Shown here one piece after another: positions 40,092 through 49,736 of a stretch of DNA of 64,000 bases. The position numbers and the translations under genes were made by a program. Numbering within the stretch: the first letter of the stretch is position 1; each line of letters begins with the position of its first letter. Below the pieces are notes generated by a model that was not told the origin of the DNA, did not search any database, and saw only the letters and a program-made list of their open reading frames with translations. Origin of the DNA: Psychrobacter sp. I-STPA6b (GTDB taxonomy: Bacteria > Pseudomonadota > Gammaproteobacteria > Pseudomonadales > Moraxellaceae); contig NZ_VEWM01000054.1 of assembly GCF_020662265.1 (NCBI RefSeq), positions 1 through 64,000 on the forward strand. Direction: 5' to 3'.

Positions 40092-40120
40092 TTGTGTTAC
40101 ATTTCCCCTCTTAAATTTTT

Positions 40121-40708
40121 ATGAAAAAACATAAACCTATTTATCAATCCTTTTCCTACCACAATAGATCATCTAAACAAGTAGGTTTTAACTTAATAGA
40201 AATGTTAGTTGTTATCATAGTAATTTCTATCATTGTAACGATAGCAACACCTTATTTTCAAGACTATTTACATAAATCAGAAGCCAAAAGTGCTCATAAT
40301 CAGATACATTCTGCTATCCGAACAGCAAAAGTAGAGAGTTTTATTCGCCACCAGCACGTCGTTATGTGTCTAGCTAATATACATAATCAGTGTAACCGCA
40401 ATGCGCAAAATCGCCTCATTGTTTTTAGTGATTTAAATGATAATCATATTTATGATGCGGGCAGAGACTCTCTTTTTTTAATAAAAAAATTAAACTTAAA
40501 TTATGGGCATGTTTATCTACGAGCTGCCGCTAATCGTCACTATGCTAAGTTTTTTGCAGATTCAGGATTACCACGTGGTCATTTTGGTCATATTAAATAC
40601 TGTCCTAATAACGCTAGCAATACTTATAAGTATATTGTGAGCTTTAATAAATTGGGTGGTATCAAATATAAACCAAATTCTATACATCCATCTGACTGCC
40701 CAACATGA
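40121..40708 (+). CDS. Type IV minor pseudopilin, FimT/GspH-like
   Basis: A 195-residue prepilin-like protein. A 22-residue basic leader ends in Gly, followed by FNLIEMLVVIIVISIIVTI with the conserved Glu at +5, the prepilin peptidase site and hydrophobic helix. The C-terminal domain holds four or more Cys and the form of a FimT/FimU/GspH head. Such proteins prime or cap type IV pili and bind DNA for uptake in some species. No other pilus gene is in the window, so it is an isolated copy. Composition is AT-rich. Confidence 0.8.
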   Translation: MKKHKPIYQSFSYHNRSSKQVGFNLIEMLVVIIVISIIVTIATPYFQDYLHKSEAKSAHNQIHSAIRTAKVESFIRHQHVVMCLANIHNQCNRNAQNRLIVFSDLNDNHIYDAGRDSLFLIKKLNLNYGHVYLRAAANRHYAKFFADSGLPRGHFGHIKYCPNNASNTYKYIVSFNKLGGIKYKPNSIHPSDCPT

Positions 40709-41009
40709 TTTTAGCTTAGCAAGATATTAAAAATTAATCATATATGACTAACAATAGCTAGAGTCTGTTAAACATTCATCTTCATAGGAAAAATTGAGAT
40801 ACTGATTTTAACAAACAGTGACTTAGTCAAGGCAATGAACGTAGGTAGCTTTTGTGAATAACAGCAGGATATTAACAAGTTCATGAACACAGAATAAGGC
40901 AAATTGAACCAATTTTTACATGAAAGTAAAAAGCAACTATATCCCTTGTAGATATTAGCCTAGTGGGGTGAAAGTTCAACAGTCCCTACCTTGTAGCCAA
41001 AAAATTACC
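40709..41009. other. Spacer between the pseudopilin gene and pdxJ
   Basis: About 300 bp with no gene supported. Imperfect inverted segments, TGTTAAA (40766-40772) and TTTAACA (40807-40813), with AGTC and GACT outside them, might be a remnant of a small mobile element; this is weak. Confidence 0.35.
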
Positions 41010-41861
41010 TTATCTACCACACATAGCCTCTTTCATAGCACCAACTGCGCCCATCAATCCCAAAAACACAGCATCGGCAATCAAGGCATGACCAATGTTA
41101 AGCTCATGAATTCCTGTAATACTAGAAATGGGATAAACATTATCACGGGTCAAACCATGTCCAGCATTGACTAGTAAAGATGTTTTTTTAGTATGAGCAA
41201 AATTCACAGCATCTTTAATACGTTGATATTCAGTTGCTAATAGAGTTGAAGTTTCTAATAGGCTTTGTATATCCAAGCACTCACTGCTATCCATATCTGC
41301 CACATTTTGTAATACTGCTTCAGCATAACGCCCTGTGTGCAATTCAATCGCATCTGCACCACAGTCTATAGATGCTTGGATTTGTCGTGGTTCTGGATCT
41401 ATAAATAGTGATACCTGACTACCCGCTACCTGTAGTTTGTTAATGACTTCTGTCAACCATACACGTTGTGAGTCAACATCTAGCCCACCTTCTGTTGTTA
41501 ATTCTTCTCGCTTTTCTGGGACAAGACAAACCCATTCGGGAGAAACGCTACATGCTATCTTTACCATTTCTGATGTTGCTGCCATCTCCAAATTCATTGG
41601 GATATTCAAACACTTCGCCATACGATAGACATCGCTATCTTGAATATGGCGGCGGTCTTCTCGTAAATGTAGCGTAATACCATCTGCACCTGCTTGCTCA
41701 CAAACTAAAGCTGCTTGTATAGGATCAGGATAACCTACTCCTCTTGCTTGTCGTAAAGTAGCCACATGGTCAATGTTTACTCCAAGCCTTGGGGTGAGTT
41801 TTTCTTTAGTGTGAATGGAGGTCTTAGGCTGTTGTTTTAGCTGATGATTTGAGGCACACAT
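41010..41861 (-). CDS. pdxJ: Pyridoxine 5'-phosphate synthase
   Basis: PdxJ condenses 3-amino-1-hydroxyacetone phosphate with deoxyxylulose phosphate to form pyridoxine phosphate, the last ring-forming step of vitamin B6 synthesis. The 283-residue TIM barrel has [43 protein letters not shown] and INAGHGLT-type motifs (here VNAGHGLT). About 25 polar residues precede the usual start. The ATG at 41861 follows AAAGGA. It ends the lepA operon, the usual place next to recO. Confidence 0.94.
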   Translation of the reverse strand: MCASNHQLKQQPKTSIHTKEKLTPRLGVNIDHVATLRQARGVGYPDPIQAALVCEQAGADGITLHLREDRRHIQDSDVYRMAKCLNIPMNLEMAATSEMVKIACSVSPEWVCLVPEKREELTTEGGLDVDSQRVWLTEVINKLQVAGSQVSLFIDPEPRQIQASIDCGADAIELHTGRYAEAVLQNVADMDSSECLDIQSLLETSTLLATEYQRIKDAVNFAHTKKTSLLVNAGHGLTRDNVYPISSITGIHELNIGHALIADAVFLGLMGAVGAMKEAMCGR

Positions 41862-41897
41862 TTTATGTCCTTTATTTGGTTGCTACTCTATGGTTTC

Positions 41898-42662
41898 TTA
41901 TATTTGATAACGACTCAATTGTTGCCATAAAATTCGGCTTTGCAAAGGCTTATAATCAAATAAGTGGTCAATCATTTGCCGATGTACTATCCCCCAACTA
42001 GCTAATGCACCATCATCAATGATAGATGCATCAACATCCCCGCGGATGCTGTTATTGATAGCCTGTTGTATCTTAATAATATCACTGCCTTCAACAATCT
42101 GCATAGGTACTTGTGATCGCTTTATTAAAGGCTTTTGAGCAAGGCTTTTTTCTGTTTCAGCAATACCAATAAATCCAGATTCTGGCTCAAAAGTATATCT
42201 CCTATTTTCGCAAATAGATACGTCCTGTGCATCTTGCACAAAGTCAATTGCAAAACCGAGTTCACTAAACAGACACCATTCATACTGACGTAATGCCAAA
42301 CGCAGGCTAAAAGAGTTTAGAGGTGTGCGTAACAAAGCTAAGACATGTTGATAAGCGCAATATAGCTGAGGTTGTATGTCTTCTACTGCTAATAGATGTA
42401 GAGTTATTTCATTGACATATAGCCCAGCATATTGATTACTCCCAAACAACGGCGGGGTCAGTTGTGCAATATTAATTTGTTGTAGAGTTTTTAGTGACTT
42501 TTTTCCAGAGGCAAACAAGGTAAGTGGCACAAATAATGGCAGTCCCTTTTTTCCAATACCATGAATCAGGCCATATTCCTGAGAAAATATATAATAGATG
42601 GCACGCTTTTCTTGATATGGTTTATGATGGAGAATATAACCATTGATTGCCTCATTGCGCAT
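41898..42662 (-). CDS. recO: DNA repair protein RecO
   Basis: RecO works with RecR and RecF to load RecA on SSB-coated single-stranded DNA. The 254-residue product starts MRNEAINGYILHHKPYQEKRA, the OB-fold N-terminus, and shows YAGLYVNEITLHLL and the LRLALRQYEWCLFSELGF helix of the central domain. Sequence beyond the N-terminus is divergent, as normal for RecO. It has no evident ribosome site, so it is probably translated by coupling to era, 54 bp upstream. It lies between era and pdxJ, the conserved order. Confidence 0.9.
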   Translation of the reverse strand: MRNEAINGYILHHKPYQEKRAIYYIFSQEYGLIHGIGKKGLPLFVPLTLFASGKKSLKTLQQINIAQLTPPLFGSNQYAGLYVNEITLHLLAVEDIQPQLYCAYQHVLALLRTPLNSFSLRLALRQYEWCLFSELGFAIDFVQDAQDVSICENRRYTFEPESGFIGIAETEKSLAQKPLIKRSQVPMQIVEGSDIIKIQQAINNSIRGDVDASIIDDGALASWGIVHRQMIDHLFDYKPLQSRILWQQLSRYQI

Positions 42663-42716
42663 GCACGAATAATCCGTTTTGCCTAATTAAGGTTTAGATA
42701 ACCTATCTTAAAAGGG

Positions 42717-43706
42717 CTAATATCCTAAACTACTCAATGCACGCTCATCATCTGACCAACCACGCTTCACTTTTACCCATAAGGTCAACATGACTTTTTT
42801 GTCAAACAATTGCTCCATATCTTGACGCGCTTCCATTCCAACCTGCTTGATACGTTGCCCTTTATCACCAATGATAATTGCTTTTTGTCCATTACGCTCC
42901 ACAAAAATAGTGGCATCAATAAAAGTACAAGCCTTGCGCTTTCTACCTGTTTTAGGGTCAGTATGGGCTGGCTCATCTTTAAACTCATCGATTTGAACCG
43001 TCAAATCATAGGGCACTTCATCACCAGCTTGACGCATAATCTTTTCACGAATTATTTCACTGGCTAAAAAGCGTTCACTACGGTCAGTTAACTGATTCAC
43101 ATCATAAATAGGCATCCCTTCTGGCAGATGCGACTCAATAACCAAACGCAATCTATCCAAATTTTGATTTTTTAAAGCAGAAACTGGCACAATATCCGCA
43201 AAGTCAAAACTCTCATGAAAGTCTTCAATCAAAGGTAAAATACTACCTTTATCTTTAATCGTATCTGCCTTATTAATAACCAATACGACAGGCAAATCTG
43301 TCTGCCCTATTTTCTCTAATGTTAATAAATCATCTTCTCGCCATTGATCAGCATCAACAACAAACAATACTAAATCCACATCAACCAATGCTGAGGTAGC
43401 CGCTTTATTCATTCTCTCATTAATGGCACGTACTTCATTACCATGAATACCTGGTGTATCCACAAATACCGCTTGCATGTTATCAGTACTTAATATCCCG
43501 TGGATACGATGACGAGTCGTTTGCGGTTTACGCGAGGTAATAGATAGTTTCTGCCCCAATAAATGATTCATTAAAGTAGATTTACCAACATTTGGTCGAC
43601 CCACAATCGCCACATAACCTGACTTAAACCCATCTGGTAACGCACTGTCTGATTCGCCATCAAAGAATGCTGAAATGGCTTGCTCATTTACTGTATTGTT
43701 ATCCAT
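42717..43706 (-). CDS. era: GTPase Era
   Basis: Era is a GTPase that binds the 3' end of 16S rRNA and guides 30S maturation. The 329-residue product has GRPNVGKST (G1), RKPQTTRHRIHG (G2), DTPGIHGNE (G3) and NKAD (G4), then a KH domain with VERNGQKAIIIGDKGQRIKQ. It is about 25 residues longer than E. coli Era, mainly at the N-terminus. It follows rnc as in most gammaproteobacteria. Confidence 0.95.
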   Translation of the reverse strand: MDNNTVNEQAISAFFDGESDSALPDGFKSGYVAIVGRPNVGKSTLMNHLLGQKLSITSRKPQTTRHRIHGILSTDNMQAVFVDTPGIHGNEVRAINERMNKAATSALVDVDLVLFVVDADQWREDDLLTLEKIGQTDLPVVLVINKADTIKDKGSILPLIEDFHESFDFADIVPVSALKNQNLDRLRLVIESHLPEGMPIYDVNQLTDRSERFLASEIIREKIMRQAGDEVPYDLTVQIDEFKDEPAHTDPKTGRKRKACTFIDATIFVERNGQKAIIIGDKGQRIKQVGMEARQDMEQLFDKKVMLTLWVKVKRGWSDDERALSSLGY

Positions 43707-43809
43707 ATAATCTTAAACTCATATTAAATTGAATGTTATAAATTGAACATTGTATGGGATAGGATTACAAGCTATTATGACTCATAACCCCGATATATTG
43801 CACATTTAG

Positions 43810-44556
43810 CTATTTAGTCAGTTTATTTAACTGGTTAATCATTAATTCTGCTGTTTTCTGTTCAGCGATTCGTCGACTTTCACCAGAGGCAACAACATCC
43901 GGACAGTTCTCTAAAGATACATGACAAGACACCACAAACACCTGATGAGGGGCATTACCCTGTGTTTCTAATAGCTGATATACAGGCAATGGCATCTGTT
44001 TACCTTGCAACCATTCTTGTAATCGGCTTTTTGCATCTTTAAGTACTTGCTGATCATTCACATTATTGATTAATGGCTCAAACCATCGTAGCACACAGGC
44101 TTTTACTACATCAATGCTCTGACTATCCAAATAAATCGCACCAATCAATGACTCTACTACATCTGCTAAAATAGAGGCTCGCTGTCGTCCACCACCCTTA
44201 CGCTCACCAACACCAAGTATTAAATGATTTGATAAAGCTAGCTGTTGTGCAACAATGACTAAAGACTCTTGACGTACCAGTGTAGCTCGCATGCGAGTCA
44301 GTCGTCCTTCATTTTGGTTAGGATATTGAAAGTAGAGCGCTTCTGCAATAATAACCCCCAACAGCGCATCTCCTAAAAACTCCAAACGCTCATAATTTTT
44401 CTTACTATCAAATGAACGATGCGTTAATGCTAGTCGAGGCAAACTTTGGTCTGTAAAAACATAGCCCAAGTTATGTGATAATACCTCTAGACTATGAGCA
44501 AAATCATAAAATGATTGGCTAGGCGCAGAAGCTGGCGGTTTTTTATGTAATGACAT
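43810..44556 (-). CDS. rnc: Ribonuclease III
   Basis: RNase III cuts double-stranded RNA, including the 30S rRNA precursor. The product is 248 residues from the ATG at 44556 (MSLHKKPPASAP). It has the catalytic signature ERLEFLGDALLG and the second metal-site region ADVVESLIGAIYLD, then a double-stranded RNA-binding domain in about the last 70 residues. A longer frame up to 44661 is possible but gives a non-family N-terminus. The 103-bp gap to era is AT-rich. Confidence 0.93.
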   Translation of the reverse strand: MSLHKKPPASAPSQSFYDFAHSLEVLSHNLGYVFTDQSLPRLALTHRSFDSKKNYERLEFLGDALLGVIIAEALYFQYPNQNEGRLTRMRATLVRQESLVIVAQQLALSNHLILGVGERKGGGRQRASILADVVESLIGAIYLDSQSIDVVKACVLRWFEPLINNVNDQQVLKDAKSRLQEWLQGKQMPLPVYQLLETQGNAPHQVFVVSCHVSLENCPDVVASGESRRIAEQKTAELMINQLNKLTK

Positions 44557-44816
44557 AGTATGTAACTTTAAGTAAAAGAGAATAAAACTATAAATCAAAT
44601 CATGAAATAAAGTGATGCCTCCCCTCATCAATGTGAGACAGGAAGCATCATGGTTCATCATTATGTTATATTATTAAGATTAATATATTGTTTATATAAA
44701 CAATAAGATGAAAATAGACAAAGCATACTCTAATGACTTGAGATATTAATTTAATCGAAACGATATATCTATACTATTTGAAATAACCAAGTCTAATATA
44801 ACTGTATGTATCTACC

Positions 44817-45239
44817 CTATTTTGCATCATTCATGGTAATGTCTTTCTCAAAACGATTAACAATATCCACATTCCCAAAGAAGTTATTTACCACTTCATA
44901 TTTAGAACGTACAGCCAGACTACCAGTCTTATTATTTGTAAACGTCAACATTTCTTCAGGTTTACTACTATAATCTGCATTTAAACTTAATTGCTGTGAT
45001 AAGTTTTGCATAAACTCTCGAGAGCTTTCTTTATTGTCATTCGCTTTTTTAAGCTCATTTGCCACTGTTTTATTAAACTGATAATTACCTATCTGCGCTG
45101 GCAAGATGGCTATCGCCAGCTTGACAAAGACACCCAGTGCTAAGACAAAAAATACAATCCCACTGACACTAGCACCACGCTGTGACTGAATAACTGAAGA
45201 AGTAGTGGCTTGTGCCACTGTCTTGACAGTATAATTCAT
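44817..45239 (-). CDS. DUF4845 membrane protein
   Basis: A small single-pass inner-membrane protein of the DUF4845 family, of unknown function, typically found between lepB and rnc as here. After a short polar N-terminus with QRGASVSG comes one hydrophobic helix (IVFFVLALGVFVKLAIAIL) and a periplasmic domain with the FxNxVDIVNRFEKDI-type ending. I prefer ATG at 45239 (140 residues), preceded by GAGAGAG; the ATG at 45254 has its possible ribosome site too close. Confidence 0.85.
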   Translation of the reverse strand: MNYTVKTVAQATTSSVIQSQRGASVSGIVFFVLALGVFVKLAIAILPAQIGNYQFNKTVANELKKANDNKESSREFMQNLSQQLSLNADYSSKPEEMLTFTNNKTGSLAVRSKYEVVNNFFGNVDIVNRFEKDITMNDAK

Positions 45240-45343
45240 AATATACTCTCTCATAGCTCTTTAACTGTTCTGTTATATATAAACTTTAAGATATTATATA
45301 TAAGCATGATAAAAATTTAACTAAAATTATATTTGACATACTA

Positions 45344-45365
45344 GCAGTATTTGACCTAATACTGC
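45344..45365 (-). repeat. Inverted repeat in the lepB-DUF4845 spacer
   Basis: GCAGTATT (45344-45351) and AATACTGC (45358-45365) form a perfect 8-bp inverted repeat with a 6-nt loop inside the lepB operon. There is no T-run, so RNA processing or partial attenuation is more likely than termination. Confidence 0.55.
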
Positions 45366-45422
45366 CAGTATTTTTGACATCTCATGCGTCAGTTTAACAC
45401 TTCGTCAGTTTAAATCACTCTA

Positions 45423-46325
45423 TTAATCAATTTGACCATTACGAGAGAAAGTTGGGAAGTTAAGTCCTGGCTTTTTATGCATCCAGATGTATACAGCCTT
45501 GCCTGCTAAGTTTGCATCTGGTACAAAACCCCAATAACGTCCATCAGCACTCCGATCTGAGTTATCACCTAAAACAAAATATTCACCTTGAGGCACTGTT
45601 ACTGACCAATCACTATTATGATTAATGCTTTTTTGTAAAAAAGGTGAATAATCATTGGATAACACAGGAGCCGATAAATAACGTCGTAAATAAGTATGTT
45701 GCCCAAGCTGTTGCTGATAATAGCTGGCATACTGCTCTTCTATCTGTCCCTGTCTTTTTGCATCCTCTGGAGATAACCGCCACTCTCTATTAGGGTTAGC
45801 TCTATCTTTCTCTGGTGAGTATAACTGCTCAGTTAATGCATTATCAGGTTGGTAGTTCACCTTTGTTGTGGCAACTACTTTGCCATTGACAGATAACTGT
45901 CCGTCATGATTACTGACAACATCACCAGGCAAACCAATAATACGCTTAATATAATAAATTTTTGGATTTTCAGGATACCTAAAGACAGCAACATCACCAT
46001 GTTCTGGATGTCCTGTATCTAAAAACTTAGTATAAGTTAATGGCAGACGTAATCCATAAGCATACTTATTCACTGCTACAAAATCACCTGTATATAAGGT
46101 TGGCACCATAGATGATGATGGGATATTAAAAGGCTCAATAATAAAAGAACGTACAATCAATACGACAGCCAATACCGGAAAGAAGTCATATGCCCAACCA
46201 ACTAAAAAGTTTTCTTTCTTTGTATCGCGGTTCTTATGTTGTTTGAATACAAACTTATCAAGCAACCAAACTACCCCAAGTATTAAGGTAACAGGCACTA
46301 AAATGAGGTTAAAATCAAAATCCAT
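45423..46325 (-). CDS. lepB: Signal peptidase I
   Basis: LepB cleaves signal peptides of exported proteins at the outer face of the inner membrane. The 300-residue product has two N-terminal membrane helices (about residues 5-24 and 48-64), the catalytic Ser in NIPSSSMVPTL, the catalytic Lys in YYIKRIIGLPGD and the box GDNSDRSADGRYWGFV. A Gln/Tyr-rich insertion lies around residues 175-215. It is 9 bp after lepA on the same strand and so in one operon. Confidence 0.95.
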   Translation of the reverse strand: MDFDFNLILVPVTLILGVVWLLDKFVFKQHKNRDTKKENFLVGWAYDFFPVLAVVLIVRSFIIEPFNIPSSSMVPTLYTGDFVAVNKYAYGLRLPLTYTKFLDTGHPEHGDVAVFRYPENPKIYYIKRIIGLPGDVVSNHDGQLSVNGKVVATTKVNYQPDNALTEQLYSPEKDRANPNREWRLSPEDAKRQGQIEEQYASYYQQQLGQHTYLRRYLSAPVLSNDYSPFLQKSINHNSDWSVTVPQGEYFVLGDNSDRSADGRYWGFVPDANLAGKAVYIWMHKKPGLNFPTFSRNGQID

Positions 46326-46334
46326 TATACCGCC

Positions 46335-48137
46335 CTATTGATTGTCTACTTTTAATACAGCTAAAAATGCCTCTTGTGGTATTTCAACACTGCCCACTTG
46401 CTTCATACGTTTTTTACCTTCTTTTTGCTTGGACAGTAGTTTTTTCTTACGTGACACATCACCACCATAACATTTTGCCAAAACATCTTTACGCATGGCT
46501 TTTACAGTACTACGTGCAATAATTTGGCTACCAATTGCTGCTTGAATGGCCACATCAAACATTTGCCGTGGAATCAGCTCTTTCATTTTTTCGACCAACT
46601 GGTTGCCACGATAGCGAGCTTGCTCTTGGTGACAAATCATCGCTAAGGCATCTACTTTATCACCATTAATCAATACATCTACTTTTACTAGCTTATCGAC
46701 TTGATAACGCTCAAAGTTATAATCTAATGAAGCAAAACCACGAGACACAGATTTTAGACGGTCAAAAAAGTCCATTACTACCTCACCCATCGGAATATCA
46801 AATACCAACTGTACTTGATTCCCCATAAAGCGCATGTCTACTTGGACACCTCGACGCTCTATACACAGCGTCATAACATTACCTAAGTAGTCTTGTGGAA
46901 CTAAAATATGACAACGTGCAATCGGCTCACGAAACTCATCAATCATACCAACATCAGGTAAACGAGAAGGGTTATCTACTTGGATAACATCACCGTTTTT
47001 CTTCTTAATTTCATAAATAACCGAAGGAGCAGTGGTAATCAAATCTAAATCATATTCACGCTCAAGACGCTCTTGGATAATCTCCATATGTAGCATACCT
47101 AAAAAGCCACAACGGAATCCAAACCCCAGTGCATCAGAAGTATCTGGCTCAAAAAACAATGCGGCATCATTGATTTGGAGCTTTTGCAATGCCTCACGAA
47201 ACTTTTCAAAATCACTAGAATCTACAGGAAATAGACCTGCATAAACCTGAGGTGTAATTTGTTTGAATCCCGGAATACAGTCAACATCAGGTGTCTTAGC
47301 GTGGGTAATGGTATCACCCACTGGTGCACCTTGAATGTCTTTGATACCTGCAATAACAAACCCAACTTCGCCCGCTTCTAACACCTCTGTTTCTAAGGGC
47401 TTAGGAGTGAATACCCCTGTTGAGGAAACTGGATGAGACTCTTTGGTCGACTTAATATAAATTTTATCATTTTTTCTAAGTGTACCTTGGCGTACACGTA
47501 CCAAAGACACCACACCCAAATAATTATCGAACCAAGAATCAATAATTAACGCCTGTAATGGTGCTTCACGATCTCCAGTCGGTGCAGGAATACGCTCAAT
47601 CAGGGTTTGTAATAGCTCATCAACACCTAGACCAGATTTTGCTGATACTCGGGGCGCATCCATTGCCTCAATGCCAATAATATCCTCAATCTCTTGTATC
47701 ACACGCTCTGGTTCAACTTGAGGTAGGTCTATTTTATTCAAAACAGGTAGCACTTCCAGACCTTGATCTACAGCTGTATAACAGTTTGCTACAGACTGAG
47801 CTTCTACCCCTTGTGCTGCATCAACAACCAGTAATGCCCCTTCACAAGCTGCCAACGAGCGTGAAACTTCATATGAGAAGTCAACATGACCAGGTGTATC
47901 AATAAAGTTCAACTGATAACGCTCACCATTAGGGTGGTTATAATAAAGAGTCACAGACTGTGCTTTAATTGTGATGCCACGCTCACGCTCAATATCCATT
48001 GAATCAAGCACCTGCGCCTGCATTTCTCGGTCTTGCAATGCGCCACATGATTGGATAAAGCGGTCCGCCAAGGTAGATTTGCCATGGTCAATATGGGCAA
48101 TGATTGAAAAATTTCGTATATTCGCTAATGCGGTCAC
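46335..48137 (-). CDS. lepA: Elongation factor 4
   Basis: LepA (EF-4) is a ribosomal GTPase that affects initiation and back-translocation. The 600-residue product matches the family exactly: [15 protein letters not shown] (G1), [12 protein letters not shown] (G2), [15 protein letters not shown] (G3), [12 protein letters not shown] (G4), and the LepA-specific C-terminal domain with [15 protein letters not shown]. It is the first gene of the lepA-lepB-DUF4845-rnc-era-recO-pdxJ operon. The capsule operon ends 171 bp upstream on the same strand. Confidence 0.97.
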   Translation of the reverse strand: MTALANIRNFSIIAHIDHGKSTLADRFIQSCGALQDREMQAQVLDSMDIERERGITIKAQSVTLYYNHPNGERYQLNFIDTPGHVDFSYEVSRSLAACEGALLVVDAAQGVEAQSVANCYTAVDQGLEVLPVLNKIDLPQVEPERVIQEIEDIIGIEAMDAPRVSAKSGLGVDELLQTLIERIPAPTGDREAPLQALIIDSWFDNYLGVVSLVRVRQGTLRKNDKIYIKSTKESHPVSSTGVFTPKPLETEVLEAGEVGFVIAGIKDIQGAPVGDTITHAKTPDVDCIPGFKQITPQVYAGLFPVDSSDFEKFREALQKLQINDAALFFEPDTSDALGFGFRCGFLGMLHMEIIQERLEREYDLDLITTAPSVIYEIKKKNGDVIQVDNPSRLPDVGMIDEFREPIARCHILVPQDYLGNVMTLCIERRGVQVDMRFMGNQVQLVFDIPMGEVVMDFFDRLKSVSRGFASLDYNFERYQVDKLVKVDVLINGDKVDALAMICHQEQARYRGNQLVEKMKELIPRQMFDVAIQAAIGSQIIARSTVKAMRKDVLAKCYGGDVSRKKKLLSKQKEGKKRMKQVGSVEIPQEAFLAVLKVDNQ

Positions 48138-48308
48138 GTGTACCTACTACCTATTAAAAGTGATGTAAATAAAAAGTAAGAAAGACAATCTATCAATAAC
48201 TCATGATAGATTGTTTCATTATAAAGCCATATTATATGAAAGTGCTAATACTAGAAACTGTATCATACAACAAATATGATGTTGCTTATTCTATCAGCTT
48301 TAGGACAC

Positions 48309-49532
48309 TCAGTCAGTGTTAAACTGAGTTTTGCTTCTTTGTCTAACCAAATACTTTCTCATCCATGGTGACTTACCATAAAATGAGCCGTTCAGCTGGG
48401 TCTGCTCTATCAAAAACTCACGAAACTTGCCATAAAAATTATGATCTGGATATTTTGGATTTTGCCAAAATTGATTTAAAGGTTTGGAATCAACCAACTT
48501 TTCAATATTATAAATCGCATTGCCCATGATTTTAGTTGGTTTTCTATGATAGATAGACTGTAACCCTGTTGTACTATTTATCGTCACCATGCCAAGGCTA
48601 TATTTTATTAATGTTGGTAAATGCATATCACAACCATACATAACCCTACCACCAATACCATAGTTATGTGCCAGTTGAGTAATCACTTGTCTATAGTCAC
48701 GATGTCCACGATCTAAAGGATGGTGTTTAAATACCAATAAATGATGATTTTGTGCATGTTGGGCAAAACTTGCAATCACCTCATCTATAAACTCAATGAC
48801 ATCATGATAGGGACTATGATGAGTAATTTGAGAGTCATTATGTACTTGCAAACTCACCAAAAAATATTGCTGACTATATTGTCGCACCAACTTTTTTTGT
48901 AATAATTTATCTGGCAAATAACCAACTGCCTTACGCCAAGGTGCTTTTAACCACGCAGCCGCTTCTTGCCATGCTGTCATACCACGATAATGTTGATAAT
49001 GAGGATAACGATACTGGAACATCCGACTAATAATATAATAAACTGTCGCAGCAATACTTAAGCGATAAAAACGATTATAAGTATATTGAGGATGATCATT
49101 AGCTTGCTTTAATGCCTGAATATTTGCCATGTCTAAACGAGAATAACCATTGATTCCATGTTCTTGTAAAGTAACATAGTCTGGTCGCAAATAACCTTCT
49201 TCAAAAACAAAAAAAGAAATACCCATCTGCTCACAGACGCCCACTGCTTGACGATGATGTGGTCGGCAATCGCCAAAACAAACAACAGCATCAATATTTT
49301 GAGTTTCTATAAGTTGAGTGAGCCATGGGGCAAAATCATCTAGAGTGCCATGATAAGAAAAAGCTGGCTTGTGCCAATAAAAAAAAGCATCACCTGCATT
49401 AAAATTTACTTTACTAACCTTCACGCCACACTTCATTAGAAATGACGCAAAACGATGGAAGAAAGTCCCCATCTTTCCTTGTAATAACAGTACATGTTGA
49501 TGCGTAAGCAGACGTTGTATAGATGCTGCCAT
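48309..49532 (-). CDS. kpsS: Capsule Kdo transferase KpsS (LipB)
   Basis: KpsS adds the first beta-Kdo to lyso-phosphatidylglycerol, starting the linker of ABC-exported capsules. The 407-residue product (from ATG at 49532) has LLLQGKMGTFFHRFASFL near its start, as in E. coli KpsS, then EEGYLRPDYVTLQEHGIN, VFKHHPLDRGHRDY and INSTTGLQSIYHRKP. An upstream GTG (49601) would add 23 hydrophobic residues not seen in the family. It is the last gene of the kps operon, 204 bp after kpsC. Confidence 0.88.
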   Translation of the reverse strand: MAASIQRLLTHQHVLLLQGKMGTFFHRFASFLMKCGVKVSKVNFNAGDAFFYWHKPAFSYHGTLDDFAPWLTQLIETQNIDAVVCFGDCRPHHRQAVGVCEQMGISFFVFEEGYLRPDYVTLQEHGINGYSRLDMANIQALKQANDHPQYTYNRFYRLSIAATVYYIISRMFQYRYPHYQHYRGMTAWQEAAAWLKAPWRKAVGYLPDKLLQKKLVRQYSQQYFLVSLQVHNDSQITHHSPYHDVIEFIDEVIASFAQHAQNHHLLVFKHHPLDRGHRDYRQVITQLAHNYGIGGRVMYGCDMHLPTLIKYSLGMVTINSTTGLQSIYHRKPTKIMGNAIYNIEKLVDSKPLNQFWQNPKYPDHNFYGKFREFLIEQTQLNGSFYGKSPWMRKYLVRQRSKTQFNTD

Positions 49533-49736
49533 AAATGGGAATACCACCGTACTTAAAGGAAAAATAAGAAAATTCACACAATATTGAGCTACAAACCGCA
49601 CATTATAAGTTGTTTGCCATCATGGTTTGTCATGATATACATAAGCTTTAGTTAACTATAAGTAACAGAATGTATAGTTATGGCATCTATTTTATTCCTT
49701 CAATGCATAACCCATCGTTACTTTTTTTAGACTTGA

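Larger units (their letters stand above)
39804..40120. other. Divergent spacer between ompA and the pseudopilin gene
   Basis: A 317-bp spacer with no gene, holding the ompA promoter and palindrome on the left and the pseudopilin promoter on the right. Between them (about 39900-40060) the sequence is AT-rich with no feature I can support. Confidence 0.5.
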
